From Saprospiraceae bacterium (GTDB lineage: Bacteria > Bacteroidota > Bacteroidia > Chitinophagales > Saprospiraceae), in assembly GCA_027030635.1 (NCBI GenBank), contig JALVES010000141.1, positions 1 to 35,602 of the forward strand: a DNA stretch of 35,602 nt. The letters are read 5' to 3'. Positions 15,019-24,330 of this stretch are shown one piece after another. The notes below the pieces were generated by a model. That model did no database searches. It was not told where the DNA came from and worked only from the letters and a program-made list of their open reading frames with translations. The number at the start of each line of letters is the position of its first letter. The first letter of the stretch is position 1. The position numbers and the translations under genes are program-made.

Positions 15019-15026
15019 TATCTTTG
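15019..15026 (+). promoter_or_regulatory. Probable -7 box (TATCTTTG) for the folD operon
   Basis: A perfect TAnnTTTG element between the dnaK terminator and folD, giving a leader of about 58 nt. The -33 region falls in the terminator T-run and has no clear TTTG. Confidence 0.6.
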
Positions 15027-15088
15027 CCACCTGAGAGCAGGCTCCAGGCTGTGTACCCGCAAATGCCAACATAAAATCCATACTTCTC

Positions 15089-15985
15089 ATGTATCAACTC
15101 CTCGATGGAAAGGCCCTTTCCAAAACCATCAAAGAAGAAATTGCCCGCGAAGTTTCTGCCATCACTGCCGAAGGAAGCCGCCCGCCGCATCTCGCTGCAG
15201 TCTTGATCGGCGAAGACCCCGCCAGCCAGGCCTACGTGCGCAGCAAAGTACGCTCCTGCGAGCAGGTGGGCTTCCAATCGAGCCTGATACGTCGTCCGGC
15301 GGATATTTCCCAGGAAGAATTGATGCAAATTGTCAGAGAACTCAACGAGAATCCCGATATTGACGGCTTTATCGTGCAGTTGCCTCTGCCCGCTCACTTG
15401 GATGAAGACGAAGTGCTTTTGGCCATAGCTCCGGAAAAAGATGTAGATGGCTTTCACCCCATGAACGTGGGTCTCATGGCGCTGGGCATGCCCCGCTATC
15501 TGCCGGCTACGCCCTACGGCATTTTGCAAATGCTGGAGCGCTACGAAATCCCCACCGAAGGCAAAAACTGTCTCATCATCGGCCGCAGCAACATCGTCGG
15601 CACGCCGCTCAGCCTGCTGCTTTCGCGCAAAGGCTATCCGGGCAATTGCACCGTAACACTGGCTCACAGCCGCACCCAAAACCTGCCGGAACTGGCTCGC
15701 CGGGCCGATATCCTCGTGGCTGCCATTGGCCGCCCGCGCATGGTTACAGCCGATATGGTCAAAGAGGGTGCCGTCGTCATTGATGTGGGCATCAATCGCG
15801 TCGAAGAGCACACAGCCAAAAGAGGCTATCGCCTGGTCGGTGATGTGGACTTTGAGGCCGTAGCCCCTAAGTGCTCTTACATCACACCCGTACCCGGAGG
15901 CGTAGGCCTGATGACGGTGGTGAGCCTTTTGTTAAATACTTTAAAGGCTTTTAAGCTGAGATGCCAGACTGAAGTGCAGGTCTGA
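15089..15985 (+). CDS. folD: Bifunctional methylenetetrahydrofolate dehydrogenase / methenyltetrahydrofolate cyclohydrolase
   Basis: FolD interconverts 5,10-methylene- and 10-formyl-tetrahydrofolate in the cytoplasm, using NADP(H). The 298-residue protein has the catalytic Tyr49 and Lys53 in SQAYVRSK, Gln97 in VQLPLP, DVDGFHPMNVG at 118-128, the dinucleotide-binding GRSNIVGTPLSLLL near 169-182, and VPGGVGLMTVV near the C-terminus. Length and motif order are normal. It is the first gene of a run of six plus-strand genes with gaps of 25, 5, 22, 14 and -4 nt (folD, DinB-like, prmA, a 1500-residue exported protein, nth, ArnT-like). That spacing implies a single operon of over 9 kb. Confidence 0.97.
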   Translation: MYQLLDGKALSKTIKEEIAREVSAITAEGSRPPHLAAVLIGEDPASQAYVRSKVRSCEQVGFQSSLIRRPADISQEELMQIVRELNENPDIDGFIVQLPLPAHLDEDEVLLAIAPEKDVDGFHPMNVGLMALGMPRYLPATPYGILQMLERYEIPTEGKNCLIIGRSNIVGTPLSLLLSRKGYPGNCTVTLAHSRTQNLPELARRADILVAAIGRPRMVTADMVKEGAVVIDVGINRVEEHTAKRGYRLVGDVDFEAVAPKCSYITPVPGGVGLMTVVSLLLNTLKAFKLRCQTEVQV

Positions 15986-16010
15986 GCTGCAAACGCAACA
16001 ACTCGTAACC

Positions 16011-16529
16011 ATGACTTCTAAGCAAGGAACCGAACACATGCTCCGGCAGCTGGCCGAAGTGCTCGACCAACTGCCCGATGACGTCTATGCGCGCCCCTTG
16101 GATGTCTTTAACGGCTCTTCCATAGGGCAGCACTTCCGGCATATCTACAACTTTTACGAAATCCTTTTTCGCCGTTGGCAGGATGGCCTCGTGGATTATG
16201 CCGACCGCCAACGCGAAACGGAAGTGGAGACCAATGCTTCCTTCGCAGCCACCCTTTTCCGCCGCCTGATGGAACAACTTCCCGGCCTTGAGGAAGAAAA
16301 AAATCTCAAAGTCCTTTCCGATTTTAGCGAAAGCGATACCAACGACCGCCGCCCGTTGGTGGATTCTTCCGTAGGCAGAGAACTGGCCTATGCCTTTGAC
16401 CATGCCGTGCATCATCTCGCCATCATCAAAGTGGGGATGAAAGTGGCCTTCCCGCAAATCCCCCTGCCCGAAGACCTCGGCGTGGCGCCTTCTACCCTGC
16501 GATACCTCTCGAACCAGAGCAAGAACTGA
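16011..16529 (+). CDS. DinB-like four-helix metalloprotein
   Basis: A 172-residue DinB/YfiT-type helical bundle. The probable metal ligands are visible: His41 (GQHFRH) and the later pair within AFDHAVHH (His131, His134 or His135), in the arrangement typical of the family. Members include thiol transferases that use bacillithiol or mycothiol and many proteins of unknown reaction. It ends five bases before prmA, so it is almost certainly translated from the same message. No closer substrate assignment is possible. Confidence 0.8.
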   Translation: MTSKQGTEHMLRQLAEVLDQLPDDVYARPLDVFNGSSIGQHFRHIYNFYEILFRRWQDGLVDYADRQRETEVETNASFAATLFRRLMEQLPGLEEEKNLKVLSDFSESDTNDRRPLVDSSVGRELAYAFDHAVHHLAIIKVGMKVAFPQIPLPEDLGVAPSTLRYLSNQSKN

Positions 16530-16534
16530 GCCGG

Positions 16535-17377
16535 ATGGAGAGCCTGCTGTATCAAATCTCTTGCCCGGAAAGCGAGCGGGAGGCCTGCCTCGCCCTGCTG
16601 GGCCAGTGGCCTTTCTATGCCTTTGAAGCCGATGAAAAGGGCTGGAAGGCCTACCTCTTCCAAAAGGACAAAACAGCAGGCATGGATGCCGCCCTGCGCT
16701 CCTGCATGGACGAACGGGGCTGGACGCTGAGAACCGCCGCGCAACCCCTGCCCAAAGAAAACTGGAACGCCCGCTGGGAAGCCTCCTTCCAACCCGTGCG
16801 CATAGGTGATTTTTGCGGCATCCGGGCTGTATTTCACCCCTCTTTTGAGCCGCCGGTTTTGCATGAACTGATCATTCAGCCCAAGATGGCCTTCGGCACC
16901 GGCCACCACGAAACGACTTATATGATGGTGGAGTTGATGCAGGACTTGTCCCTGCAAGGCGCCCGCGTTTTTGACTACGGCTGTGGAACCGGTGTTCTGG
17001 CAATCCTTTCGGCAAAGCTCGGGGCAGAAGAAATTTACGCCATAGACATCGAAGAGGCAGCCTGTGAAAACACCCCGGAAAATGCCGCAATGAACGGCCT
17101 GGAAGAGGGCAAAATAAGAGTCCGACAAGGCGATTTGTCCGTTCTGGACGAAACCGGCTTCGATTTTATTTTGGCGAACATCAATAGAGGCGTAATTTTG
17201 GCTTCGCTTCCGCAAATGAAATCGCTGCTCAAACCGGCGGGGCGTCTGCTCATTTCGGGCTTTCTGCGCGAAGACGAAGCGCTCATGCTGAGCGAGACGC
17301 AGAAAGTTGGCTTTAAGCTTTTGCGCAGGGCACAAAAAGGCGCCTGGCTGGCGTTTGAACTGGGCGTTGAACGCTAA
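16535..17377 (+). CDS. prmA: Ribosomal protein L11 methyltransferase
   Basis: SAM-dependent methyltransferase that trimethylates ribosomal protein L11 in the cytoplasm. The 280-residue protein has an N-terminal substrate-recognition domain (about 1-85), a linker, and a class I catalytic domain: MAFGTGHHETT at 118-128, SAM motif I FDYGCGTGVLAI at 146-157, the acidic AIDIEE near 169-174, and the PrmA hallmark LANINRGVI at 213-221, where NINR replaces the usual NPP(Y/F). It is slightly shorter than the E. coli protein. The previous gene ends 5 nt upstream. Confidence 0.95.
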   Translation: MESLLYQISCPESEREACLALLGQWPFYAFEADEKGWKAYLFQKDKTAGMDAALRSCMDERGWTLRTAAQPLPKENWNARWEASFQPVRIGDFCGIRAVFHPSFEPPVLHELIIQPKMAFGTGHHETTYMMVELMQDLSLQGARVFDYGCGTGVLAILSAKLGAEEIYAIDIEEAACENTPENAAMNGLEEGKIRVRQGDLSVLDETGFDFILANINRGVILASLPQMKSLLKPAGRLLISGFLREDEALMLSETQKVGFKLLRRAQKGAWLAFELGVER

Positions 17378-17399
17378 ACCGAGTTATGTTTTACTGCTT

Positions 17400-20300
17400 A
17401 TGTTGAGATACATCTTTCTTCCCCTCTTACTGATTGCGAGTTCTTCCTTGCCGGCCCAAACCGTTAAAGAATTTTCCGAGAAAGGTTTCCTCAAGGAGTT
17501 TCGCGAGTTCTTCACAGCCTCCAAGCGCAAGGATTTGGTGGAGTTGTACGAGCTTTTTGCTGCCGAATACAGCGGTGGCGGGTTCACTGCAGAGCAGCAG
17601 AAGAGCATTCGCCTTGCGGCAAATGAAATGCTGGCCAAACGCATGTCGGCAACCACTCATTTTAAGGCTTACATCGAGGCCCTGCTGAATTTCCCGGCTA
17701 CGGGCGAAAATCCCAATGCGGTCTTGTATGATGACTGGGAAGAAGTGCGCGCTCAACTGATGGCCTCCATTCAAAAGCGGCAGTTTAAAAGCTATCTGAA
17801 CTTCCTGCAGGCTACCCACACCTATCTGTCGGAAGGGCTCATCAACGCCCGCTCCAGCGTGAAGTGGAAGGTCGTGGGCGGCAAACCGGATTTTGAATTC
17901 AAAGAGGGCGAAGGCGTGTTTATCTTTGACAAAGTCAATCTGGTGGCTTTCCGCAGCAAGGATTCTCTGGAGTTGAGGGAAACCTCCGGAGTCTTCTATT
18001 CCAATACCAATGCATGGAAGGGCAGGGGCGGTAAAGCCGATTGGCAGCGCCTCGGCCTGGCGCCTGAAGTTTTTGTGACTCTGGATTCTTATGAAATTGA
18101 CCTGCGTAAAGGCCTGTATCAGGCTGAGCATGCCACTTTGCACTACCCCCTCTTTTTGGGCGCAAAGGGCATCCCCGGCAAGTTTGAAGACAAGGTGAGC
18201 AAGGCAGGCGCCTCGGCTTCTTTCCCGCGCTTTACCTCTTATGAGCAAAATCTCACCATCAAAGACCTGGGGCAGGGCATTCGCTTTCGGGGCGGCTTGC
18301 GCCTCAAAGGAGCTACCGTATATGGCTTCGGCAGTCCTGACAGCAAGGCCGAATTTCGCTTTTTTGACGAACAGGGCCGCCTGCGCTTTCGCGCCGACGG
18401 AGAATCCTTCGCCATTCGCCGAGAAGAGCAGATTTCTGCTGAAAATGCCCGCATATCTATCTTTTACGGCCGGCAGGATTCCATCTATCACCCTTCGGTC
18501 AACCTGCGCTTCCACATCAAAGACAATACCATGACCATACAGCGGGGAGAGCTCGCTACGGGGCGCAATGCCTTCTTTCTGTCAGGGCATCAGGTGAGCC
18601 TGGATGCCAACGACCTCAAAGTCTATTTCCAAAGCGATTCGCTGACCGTAGGCGAACGCAGTACCCTGGGCAGAAACAGCGACGAAGTCGTTTTTGAGTC
18701 TTTGGATTTTTTCGATAAGGGCGAGTACTTCCGCATTCAGAACATCGCTTCTTACAATCCCATCGCCATCATCAAATTGACTTCTCAGGAGCTGGACTCC
18801 CGCGTGCTGGATGCCAACTATCTGGCTACCCAAATGAGCCCCGACTTTACGGTAGAAAACATCCTTACCCTGCTCTACGAACTGGAAGCCAAGGGCTTCA
18901 TCCACTACATCCCCGAAAGGCAGGAAGTGGAAGTGAAAGACAAAATCTTTCACTATGCCGACGCTGCGGCCGGCAAAGAAGATTTTGACCTGCTGCGCAT
19001 CGTCTCCAAAAAGCGGGGCACCAATGCCGTCTGCAACCTAAACACAGGCGATATCCGAATCTTTGGCGTCAAGCACGTCCGCTTCAGCCAACCCCGGCGC
19101 GTGGCGGTGATTCCGGACAAAAAGGAGGTGGTCTTGCGCTATGAGCGCGATATGAGCTTCGACGGTCATGTATTTGCCGGAAGGCTGGAGTTCTTCGGTA
19201 AAGATTTTCAGTTCGATTACGAACGCTTCCAAATGCAAAGCGACTCCATAGAGTTTATGGACATCTATCTGCCCAATGGCGAGATGGATGAGAAGGGAAA
19301 CCCCAAGGCCTTTGCCATCGGCTCCCGCATAGAAAATCTGGAAGGTGTACTGTTGATTGATGCACCCGCCAATAAATCGGGTAAGGAAGACATTGGCATT
19401 TTCCCTTCCTTCCAGTCCAAAGGCGATGCTTATTTGTATTTTGAGCGGGATTCTACCTTTAAGCGAGCCTATAAGCGGGATTCATTTTACTTCCGCATCA
19501 ACAGCTTTGGCCTGGACCATCTCGGCGCGCTCGAGTCGGGTGATTTGGACTTTACGGGCACTTTGGTTTCTGCCGGCATCTTTCAGGATATAGACGAGCG
19601 CCTGAGCCTGCAAAAGGACATGTCTCTGGGCTTCCTGCACGAAACGCCGGCAGAAGGATACGGCATTTATGGCGGGAAAGGGCGCTATAAAGGCAGCATC
19701 TCGCTCAGCAACCAGGGACTTCTCGGCGACGGCTCGCTGACTTACCTCGGTGCCACCATCCGCTCCGAAGACTTTGCCTTCCGTCCTCATGAAATGACGA
19801 GTACGGCTCGCGAATTTGCCCTCGAAGAAGACAGGACCGGAACGCCTCCCGTACCCGCAGCTTATGGCGAAGAGGTGTCCATCCATTGGAAGCCCCTGCA
19901 AGACAGCCTTTACATCCGCTCCAAGGAAAAGCCCTTTGAGCTGTTTGGCCAGGAAGACCGTCAGCTGCACGGAACGCTGGTGCTCACGCCCGGTGGTCTG
20001 AAGGGTAAGGGAGAGTTTATCTGGGAAAAAGCCAAAATGAAATCACCGCTCTTCTCTTTTGGCGCTGCCAGCGTGTCGGCGGATACTTCCCACCTCAGCA
20101 TCTGGGCCTTCGACAGCCAGGAGCTGGCCCTGAAAACCAGAAATGTAACTGCCGATGTGAATTTTGATGACCAGCTCGCCGTCTTTGAGGGCAATGATGA
20201 ATTCCCCATTGTATCCCTGCCCTTCAATAACTATGAAATTTCTATCAAGAAGTTTACCTGGGATATGGAGAAAGGTACCATCTCTTTCGCTCCCCGCGAG

Positions 20301-21902
20301 CCCGGCAAAAGCCTTTTTTATGCCAATTTCCCCGGCAGCGATTCCCTGCATTTTTACGGCTTGAGGGCCAATTACGATTTGCAGACCAACATCCTCGGTA
20401 TAGAGGGCGTGGAGCGCATCCAAAGTGCCGATGCCTATATTTATCTTGACGACGGCAATGTAACCATCCACGAGGGTGGTATCATGGACACTTTGTACAA
20501 CACCCGCATCGTAGCCGATACCACCACCAAGTTTCACACCATCAACCGCGCCAAGGTGCTCATCTCGGGCAAGAAGGATTATTGGGCCAGCGGATATTAC
20601 GAGTACAATGTGGGCAATCATCAACAGGAGATTTTGTTTTCCGATATACGCGGCGCCCGCGTGGGCAAGGGCGCCCGCAACAAAAAGCGCGTAGCCACGC
20701 GGGGCAGGGGAGAGGTGAAGGAAGAAGACCATTTTTACATAGATGACAAAACCCTCTTTCAGGGTACCATCAGCCTTTCTTCCGATTCTAAGGAATTGCA
20801 CTTCGAGGGCTTTGCCCGTTTTGAGGCCGACAAGCTGCCCACGAGGCAGTGGTTTTCAGTGGATTTCGACGGCGACCGCTCCGATCTGGCCATCAGCTAC
20901 AACAAGCCCAAAAACTTCGATGGAGACCCCCTGGTTACCGGCCTCTTCCTCAGCAGGGAAACGGCCCGCATTTATCCCCGCGTAATGGCTCCTTTGTACT
21001 TTCGAAAAGACCGCCCCATCCTGCCCGTAAAGGGCCTGATTCAATACGACCCGGGGCTGGACCGCTTCCTCTTTGGCGACTCGGTCAAGGTGTATGATCA
21101 GGGTGCTTACAAGGGCAATTTGCTGATCTATAACAACAGCAACGGCCGCATAGATGCCGAAGGTAAATTTGAGCTGGGGCAACACCTCAACTACATCTCC
21201 GTAGAAGCTGCGGGCAAGGCCCGCACCAACGTGCAGGTCTCTGCCGACTCCCTCATAGGCGGCCCGGTCTCTGCCGAACTGACCGCCGAGCTGATGCTGG
21301 CCATGGATTTCCCCATGCCGGAGGAAATGGCCAAAATGCTTTTGAACGACCTCAAGGCCGGGGCTTTCGGCAGCTCCGTGCTCTATGCCAAAGACCTCAC
21401 TTTTTACCGCAAAGGCCTGGCAGAGCTGTTTCCGCTCGAAGACAAGGAAGTCGCCCAGGCCATAGAGCAACTCGCCCTCAACAACTTTACCCTGACCAAA
21501 AAGGTGAACAAGCACACTCTGCTCTTTGGTAAAGTGCCCATGAAGTGGGACCCCGACTACCAGTCCTTTGTCTCTTCCAAGAGCATCCTCCCCCTCATCA
21601 GCATCAATGGCGAACTGATCAGCACGGAGCTCACGGCCTACATAGAAATTAAAATGCCCACCAACGACGACGACAGAATGTACGTTTATCTGAAATCGCC
21701 CGGAGGCTTTTACTATTTCTTCGGCTACAAGCAGGGCATTATGAATGTGGTGTCCAACAACACCAAATTCAACGACTACGTCATCAACATGAAAGACAAA
21801 GAGCGCCGCTTCAAAATGCCCGATGGCGAGTTCTACGAAATACAACCCGTCAATCAGGGTACGGCCGAGGCCTTTGTGAGAAGGGTGAAAGCGGTGCAGT
21901 AA
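17400..21902 (+). CDS. Very large exported beta-rich protein of unknown function
   Basis: A 1500-residue protein starting with a clear signal peptide (MLRYIFLPLLLIASSSLPAQ). A helical N-terminal region (about residues 20-150) follows, then more than 1,200 residues of short alternating beta strands with frequent turns (for example VNLVAFRSKDSLEL, NARISIFYGRQDSIY, DNTMTIQRGELATG, EKGTISFAPREPGKSLFYANF). There is no later membrane helix, lipobox or T9SS sorting domain at the C-terminus. The long run of repeated strands is reminiscent of LptA/OstA- or AsmA-like bridge proteins, but I do not recognise a family. The ATG at 17400 begins the signal peptide; the open frame extends upstream inside prmA. 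It sits between prmA and nth in a housekeeping operon. Confidence 0.9.
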   Translation: MLRYIFLPLLLIASSSLPAQTVKEFSEKGFLKEFREFFTASKRKDLVELYELFAAEYSGGGFTAEQQKSIRLAANEMLAKRMSATTHFKAYIEALLNFPATGENPNAVLYDDWEEVRAQLMASIQKRQFKSYLNFLQATHTYLSEGLINARSSVKWKVVGGKPDFEFKEGEGVFIFDKVNLVAFRSKDSLELRETSGVFYSNTNAWKGRGGKADWQRLGLAPEVFVTLDSYEIDLRKGLYQAEHATLHYPLFLGAKGIPGKFEDKVSKAGASASFPRFTSYEQNLTIKDLGQGIRFRGGLRLKGATVYGFGSPDSKAEFRFFDEQGRLRFRADGESFAIRREEQISAENARISIFYGRQDSIYHPSVNLRFHIKDNTMTIQRGELATGRNAFFLSGHQVSLDANDLKVYFQSDSLTVGERSTLGRNSDEVVFESLDFFDKGEYFRIQNIASYNPIAIIKLTSQELDSRVLDANYLATQMSPDFTVENILTLLYELEAKGFIHYIPERQEVEVKDKIFHYADAAAGKEDFDLLRIVSKKRGTNAVCNLNTGDIRIFGVKHVRFSQPRRVAVIPDKKEVVLRYERDMSFDGHVFAGRLEFFGKDFQFDYERFQMQSDSIEFMDIYLPNGEMDEKGNPKAFAIGSRIENLEGVLLIDAPANKSGKEDIGIFPSFQSKGDAYLYFERDSTFKRAYKRDSFYFRINSFGLDHLGALESGDLDFTGTLVSAGIFQDIDERLSLQKDMSLGFLHETPAEGYGIYGGKGRYKGSISLSNQGLLGDGSLTYLGATIRSEDFAFRPHEMTSTAREFALEEDRTGTPPVPAAYGEEVSIHWKPLQDSLYIRSKEKPFELFGQEDRQLHGTLVLTPGGLKGKGEFIWEKAKMKSPLFSFGAASVSADTSHLSIWAFDSQELALKTRNVTADVNFDDQLAVFEGNDEFPIVSLPFNNYEISIKKFTWDMEKGTISFAPREPGKSLFYANFPGSDSLHFYGLRANYDLQTNILGIEGVERIQSADAYIYLDDGNVTIHEGGIMDTLYNTRIVADTTTKFHTINRAKVLISGKKDYWASGYYEYNVGNHQQEILFSDIRGARVGKGARNKKRVATRGRGEVKEEDHFYIDDKTLFQGTISLSSDSKELHFEGFARFEADKLPTRQWFSVDFDGDRSDLAISYNKPKNFDGDPLVTGLFLSRETARIYPRVMAPLYFRKDRPILPVKGLIQYDPGLDRFLFGDSVKVYDQGAYKGNLLIYNNSNGRIDAEGKFELGQHLNYISVEAAGKARTNVQVSADSLIGGPVSAELTAELMLAMDFPMPEEMAKMLLNDLKAGAFGSSVLYAKDLTFYRKGLAELFPLEDKEVAQAIEQLALNNFTLTKKVNKHTLLFGKVPMKWDPDYQSFVSSKSILPLISINGELISTELTAYIEIKMPTNDDDRMYVYLKSPGGFYYFFGYKQGIMNVVSNNTKFNDYVINMKDKERRFKMPDGEFYEIQPVNQGTAEAFVRRVKAVQ

Positions 21903-21916
21903 AAAGCAGCAGCATT

Positions 21917-22549
21917 ATGACAAAAAAAGAGCGGGCCGCCCTGGTGGCCAAAAGATTGGAGGAGTTTTATCCGGAGGTGCCCATTCCCCTGGAGCACAAA
22001 GACCCCTACACGCTTTTGATCGCCGTTTTGCTTTCGGCCCAGTGTACGGATAAGCGGGTGAATCAAATTACGCCTAAGCTCTTTGCCAAAGCCGACAATC
22101 CGCGCGATATGGCTGCCCTGTCGGTGAGTGAGATTGAAGACATCATTCGGCCCTGTGGCCTGGCGCCGCGCAAAGCCAAAGCCATACACGAGCTCTCCCG
22201 CATCCTGTTGGAAAAATACAATGGCAAAGTCCCCGAAGACTGGAAAGCCCTGGAGTCTCTGCCCGGCGTGGGGCATAAGACGGCTTCCGTAGTCATGTCG
22301 CAGGCCTTTGGCCATCCGGCCTTTCCGGTGGATACGCACATCCATCGCCTTGCCGCCCGCTGGGGCCTGAGCGATGGCAAAAATGTCAAGAAGACAGAAG
22401 AGGATTTGAAAAAGCTCTTTCCGGAAGACCTCTGGAACAAACTCCATTTGCAAATTATCTACTACGGACGGGAGAAGTGCCCTGCCCGCGGACATAAGGT
22501 GGCGGAGTGCCCTATCTGCTCTGAGCTAAACAAAGCATCGTCGAAATGA
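21917..22549 (+). CDS. nth: Endonuclease III (DNA glycosylase / AP lyase) with altered cysteine cluster
   Basis: Base-excision repair glycosylase that removes oxidised pyrimidines and nicks abasic sites. The helix-hairpin-helix LPGVGHKTA at 115-123 contains the catalytic Lys121, and Asp139 in FPVDTHIHRL is the second catalytic residue. LLSAQCTD at 38-45 is the usual N-terminal signature. The iron-sulphur loop is unusual: Cys188, Cys198 and Cys201 (spacing x9, x2) with no fourth cysteine, where the classic pattern is C-x6-C-x2-C-x5-C. Catalytic residues are intact, so glycosylase function is expected; a normal [4Fe-4S] cluster is not. The stop overlaps the next start by ATGA. Confidence 0.93.
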   Translation: MTKKERAALVAKRLEEFYPEVPIPLEHKDPYTLLIAVLLSAQCTDKRVNQITPKLFAKADNPRDMAALSVSEIEDIIRPCGLAPRKAKAIHELSRILLEKYNGKVPEDWKALESLPGVGHKTASVVMSQAFGHPAFPVDTHIHRLAARWGLSDGKNVKKTEEDLKKLFPEDLWNKLHLQIIYYGREKCPARGHKVAECPICSELNKASSK

Positions 22550-24330
22550 GTGCCTCCCGCTTTTTTTCCGCTTATCTGCGCTCCGATCGCCTTTGGATTG
22601 TTTTACTCGGAGCCTTGCTTTTTATTCCCTATCTCGGTGGCGTACATCTTTTTGACTGGGATGAGATCAACTTTGCAGAGTGTGCAAGAGAAATGTTGGT
22701 CAGTGGCAGGTTTTTGCAGGTGCAGATTGGCTTTGAGCCTTTTTGGGAGAAGCCTCCGCTGTTTTTTTGGTTGCAGGCTGTGAGCATGTCGCTCTTTGGC
22801 GTGGATGCATTTGCCGCAAGGCTGCCGAATGCGCTTGCGGGCATAGCCACGCTTTTGCTCGTTTATGAGCTGGGCTTCCGGCTGCGCGATCGTCTCTTTG
22901 CCCGCCTGTGGGTGTTGGCTTGGCTGGGTTCTGTTTTGCCTCATTTTTACTTTCGCTCGGGCATCATAGACCCCTGGTTTAATTTTTGGATTTTTTCGGC
23001 TCTCTGGGTGTATTTTCGCTCGCAGCAGATGCCGGGCTATGTGGGGGGCGTTTTGGGGCGGCTTTCGCCAAATGCGCAAGCGATTTGGGGAGGTTTACTG
23101 TTGGGTGTGGCGGTGCTCACAAAGGGGCCTGTGGCGGGCCTGATTGCCGCGTTGACGCTTACGGTTTACGTCTTGTATTGGAAAGGCCGGCGGCCCTGTC
23201 TGTCTATTCCGCGCACGGCGGTTTTTGGCGTGGCGGCGGTTTTGGCTTCGGCTTCCTGGTTTCTCGTGGATATGGCTTTGCACGGACCCTGGCTGACGAC
23301 TGAGTTTATCAAATATCAGTACCGCCTTTTCAGCACGCCGGATGCGGGGCATGGGGGCTTTCCGGGCTACCATGTGGTGGTTTTGTTGCTGGGATGTTTT
23401 CCGGCTTCTGTTTTTGCCTTGAGCGCTTTTCGGCACAACAAAGACCGCTCGGCTGCGGGCTGCAGCATCAACAGCGGCGGCAGGCGTGTGGAGGTGCTTT
23501 CTGAGGATGATAAGATTTTTTTGACAGAGGACTTTCGTCGCTGGATGCTGGCTTTGTTTTGGGTGGTTTTGGTGTTGTTTTCCATAGTGCGGTCCAAGAT
23601 TGTGCATTACTCCTCTCTCGCTTATTTTCCCGTTACTTTTTTGGCGGCTTATGTTTTGCATGGCTATTTGCGTTCGCGGAAGCCTTTGTCGCTTTGGCAA
23701 ACGGCTTTGCTGGCTGTGTTGGCTGTGTTCATTTTGGCAGGGGCGGTGTTACTTCCTTATGCCGGTATGCACATGGACTGGTTTTTGGCGCATTTCAAGC
23801 CTTCTGATGCCTTTGCTGTTGAGGCCATGCAGGCTGGGGTTGCCTGGAGTTTATGGGATTATCTGCCGGCTTTGGTTTTTGGCGTTTTGGTTTTTGCGGG
23901 CATTGTTTGGGCGCGCAGAGCGCGTTGGCGGGCAGCACTCATTGTTTTGTTTGGGGGTACGGCTTTATTTGTGCAGTTGGGTTTGTACTTTTTTGTCGGC
24001 AAGATTGAGCATTACAGCCAGCGGGCTGCCATTGAGTTTTGCGAAAGCAAAGCAGGGGAGCCGGTTTATCTGGCCCCTCTGTATCACAAAAGCTATGCAC
24101 ATTGGTTTTACGGACGGGTTCCGGACGATTGGCCGGCTGAGGCCAAAGACCCATCCTATTTACTTAGGGGGGCTTTGGATCGGGATGCGTTTTTTATTGT
24201 CAAGGCGGATCATCTGCACTTGGCAGAGCGGGAACATCCCGATTTGGAGTTGCTGTACAAAAAGAACGGTTTTGTTTTTTTCAAACGTCGTGCTCAGTCT
24301 GAAAATCACAGCGAGCCGGGGCCCGATTGA
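22546..24330 (+). CDS. ArnT/PMT-like membrane glycosyltransferase (GT39/GT83 family)
   Basis: A 594-residue polytopic membrane enzyme that would transfer a sugar from a polyprenyl-phosphate donor to an acceptor outside the cytoplasmic membrane, such as lipid A or a protein. About a dozen hydrophobic helices are visible. The first periplasmic loop carries the family motif FDWDEINFAECARE at 36-49, with the conserved acidic pair Asp37/Asp39-Glu40, followed by EKPPLFFWLQ at 68-77; the C-terminal part is a soluble domain. It overlaps nth by 4 nt. Its base composition is noticeably rich in G and T on the coding strand compared with neighbouring genes. Its last 25 bases overlap the 3' end of the convergent SUMF1 gene. 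Confidence 0.9.
   Translation: MSASRFFSAYLRSDRLWIVLLGALLFIPYLGGVHLFDWDEINFAECAREMLVSGRFLQVQIGFEPFWEKPPLFFWLQAVSMSLFGVDAFAARLPNALAGIATLLLVYELGFRLRDRLFARLWVLAWLGSVLPHFYFRSGIIDPWFNFWIFSALWVYFRSQQMPGYVGGVLGRLSPNAQAIWGGLLLGVAVLTKGPVAGLIAALTLTVYVLYWKGRRPCLSIPRTAVFGVAAVLASASWFLVDMALHGPWLTTEFIKYQYRLFSTPDAGHGGFPGYHVVVLLLGCFPASVFALSAFRHNKDRSAAGCSINSGGRRVEVLSEDDKIFLTEDFRRWMLALFWVVLVLFSIVRSKIVHYSSLAYFPVTFLAAYVLHGYLRSRKPLSLWQTALLAVLAVFILAGAVLLPYAGMHMDWFLAHFKPSDAFAVEAMQAGVAWSLWDYLPALVFGVLVFAGIVWARRARWRAALIVLFGGTALFVQLGLYFFVGKIEHYSQRAAIEFCESKAGEPVYLAPLYHKSYAHWFYGRVPDDWPAEAKDPSYLLRGALDRDAFFIVKADHLHLAEREHPDLELLYKKNGFVFFKRRAQSENHSEPGPD

Noticed and set aside
15027-15088. CTGAGA in the folD leader as part of a TPP riboswitch
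   Set aside because: The other conserved TPP elements are missing, the leader is only about 58 nt, and folD is not a thiamine gene.
20856-21845. Minus-strand 329-codon frame inside the giant exported-protein gene
   Set aside because: Composition typical of antisense frames (His/Val/Gly runs); the plus frame is continuous for 1500 codons.
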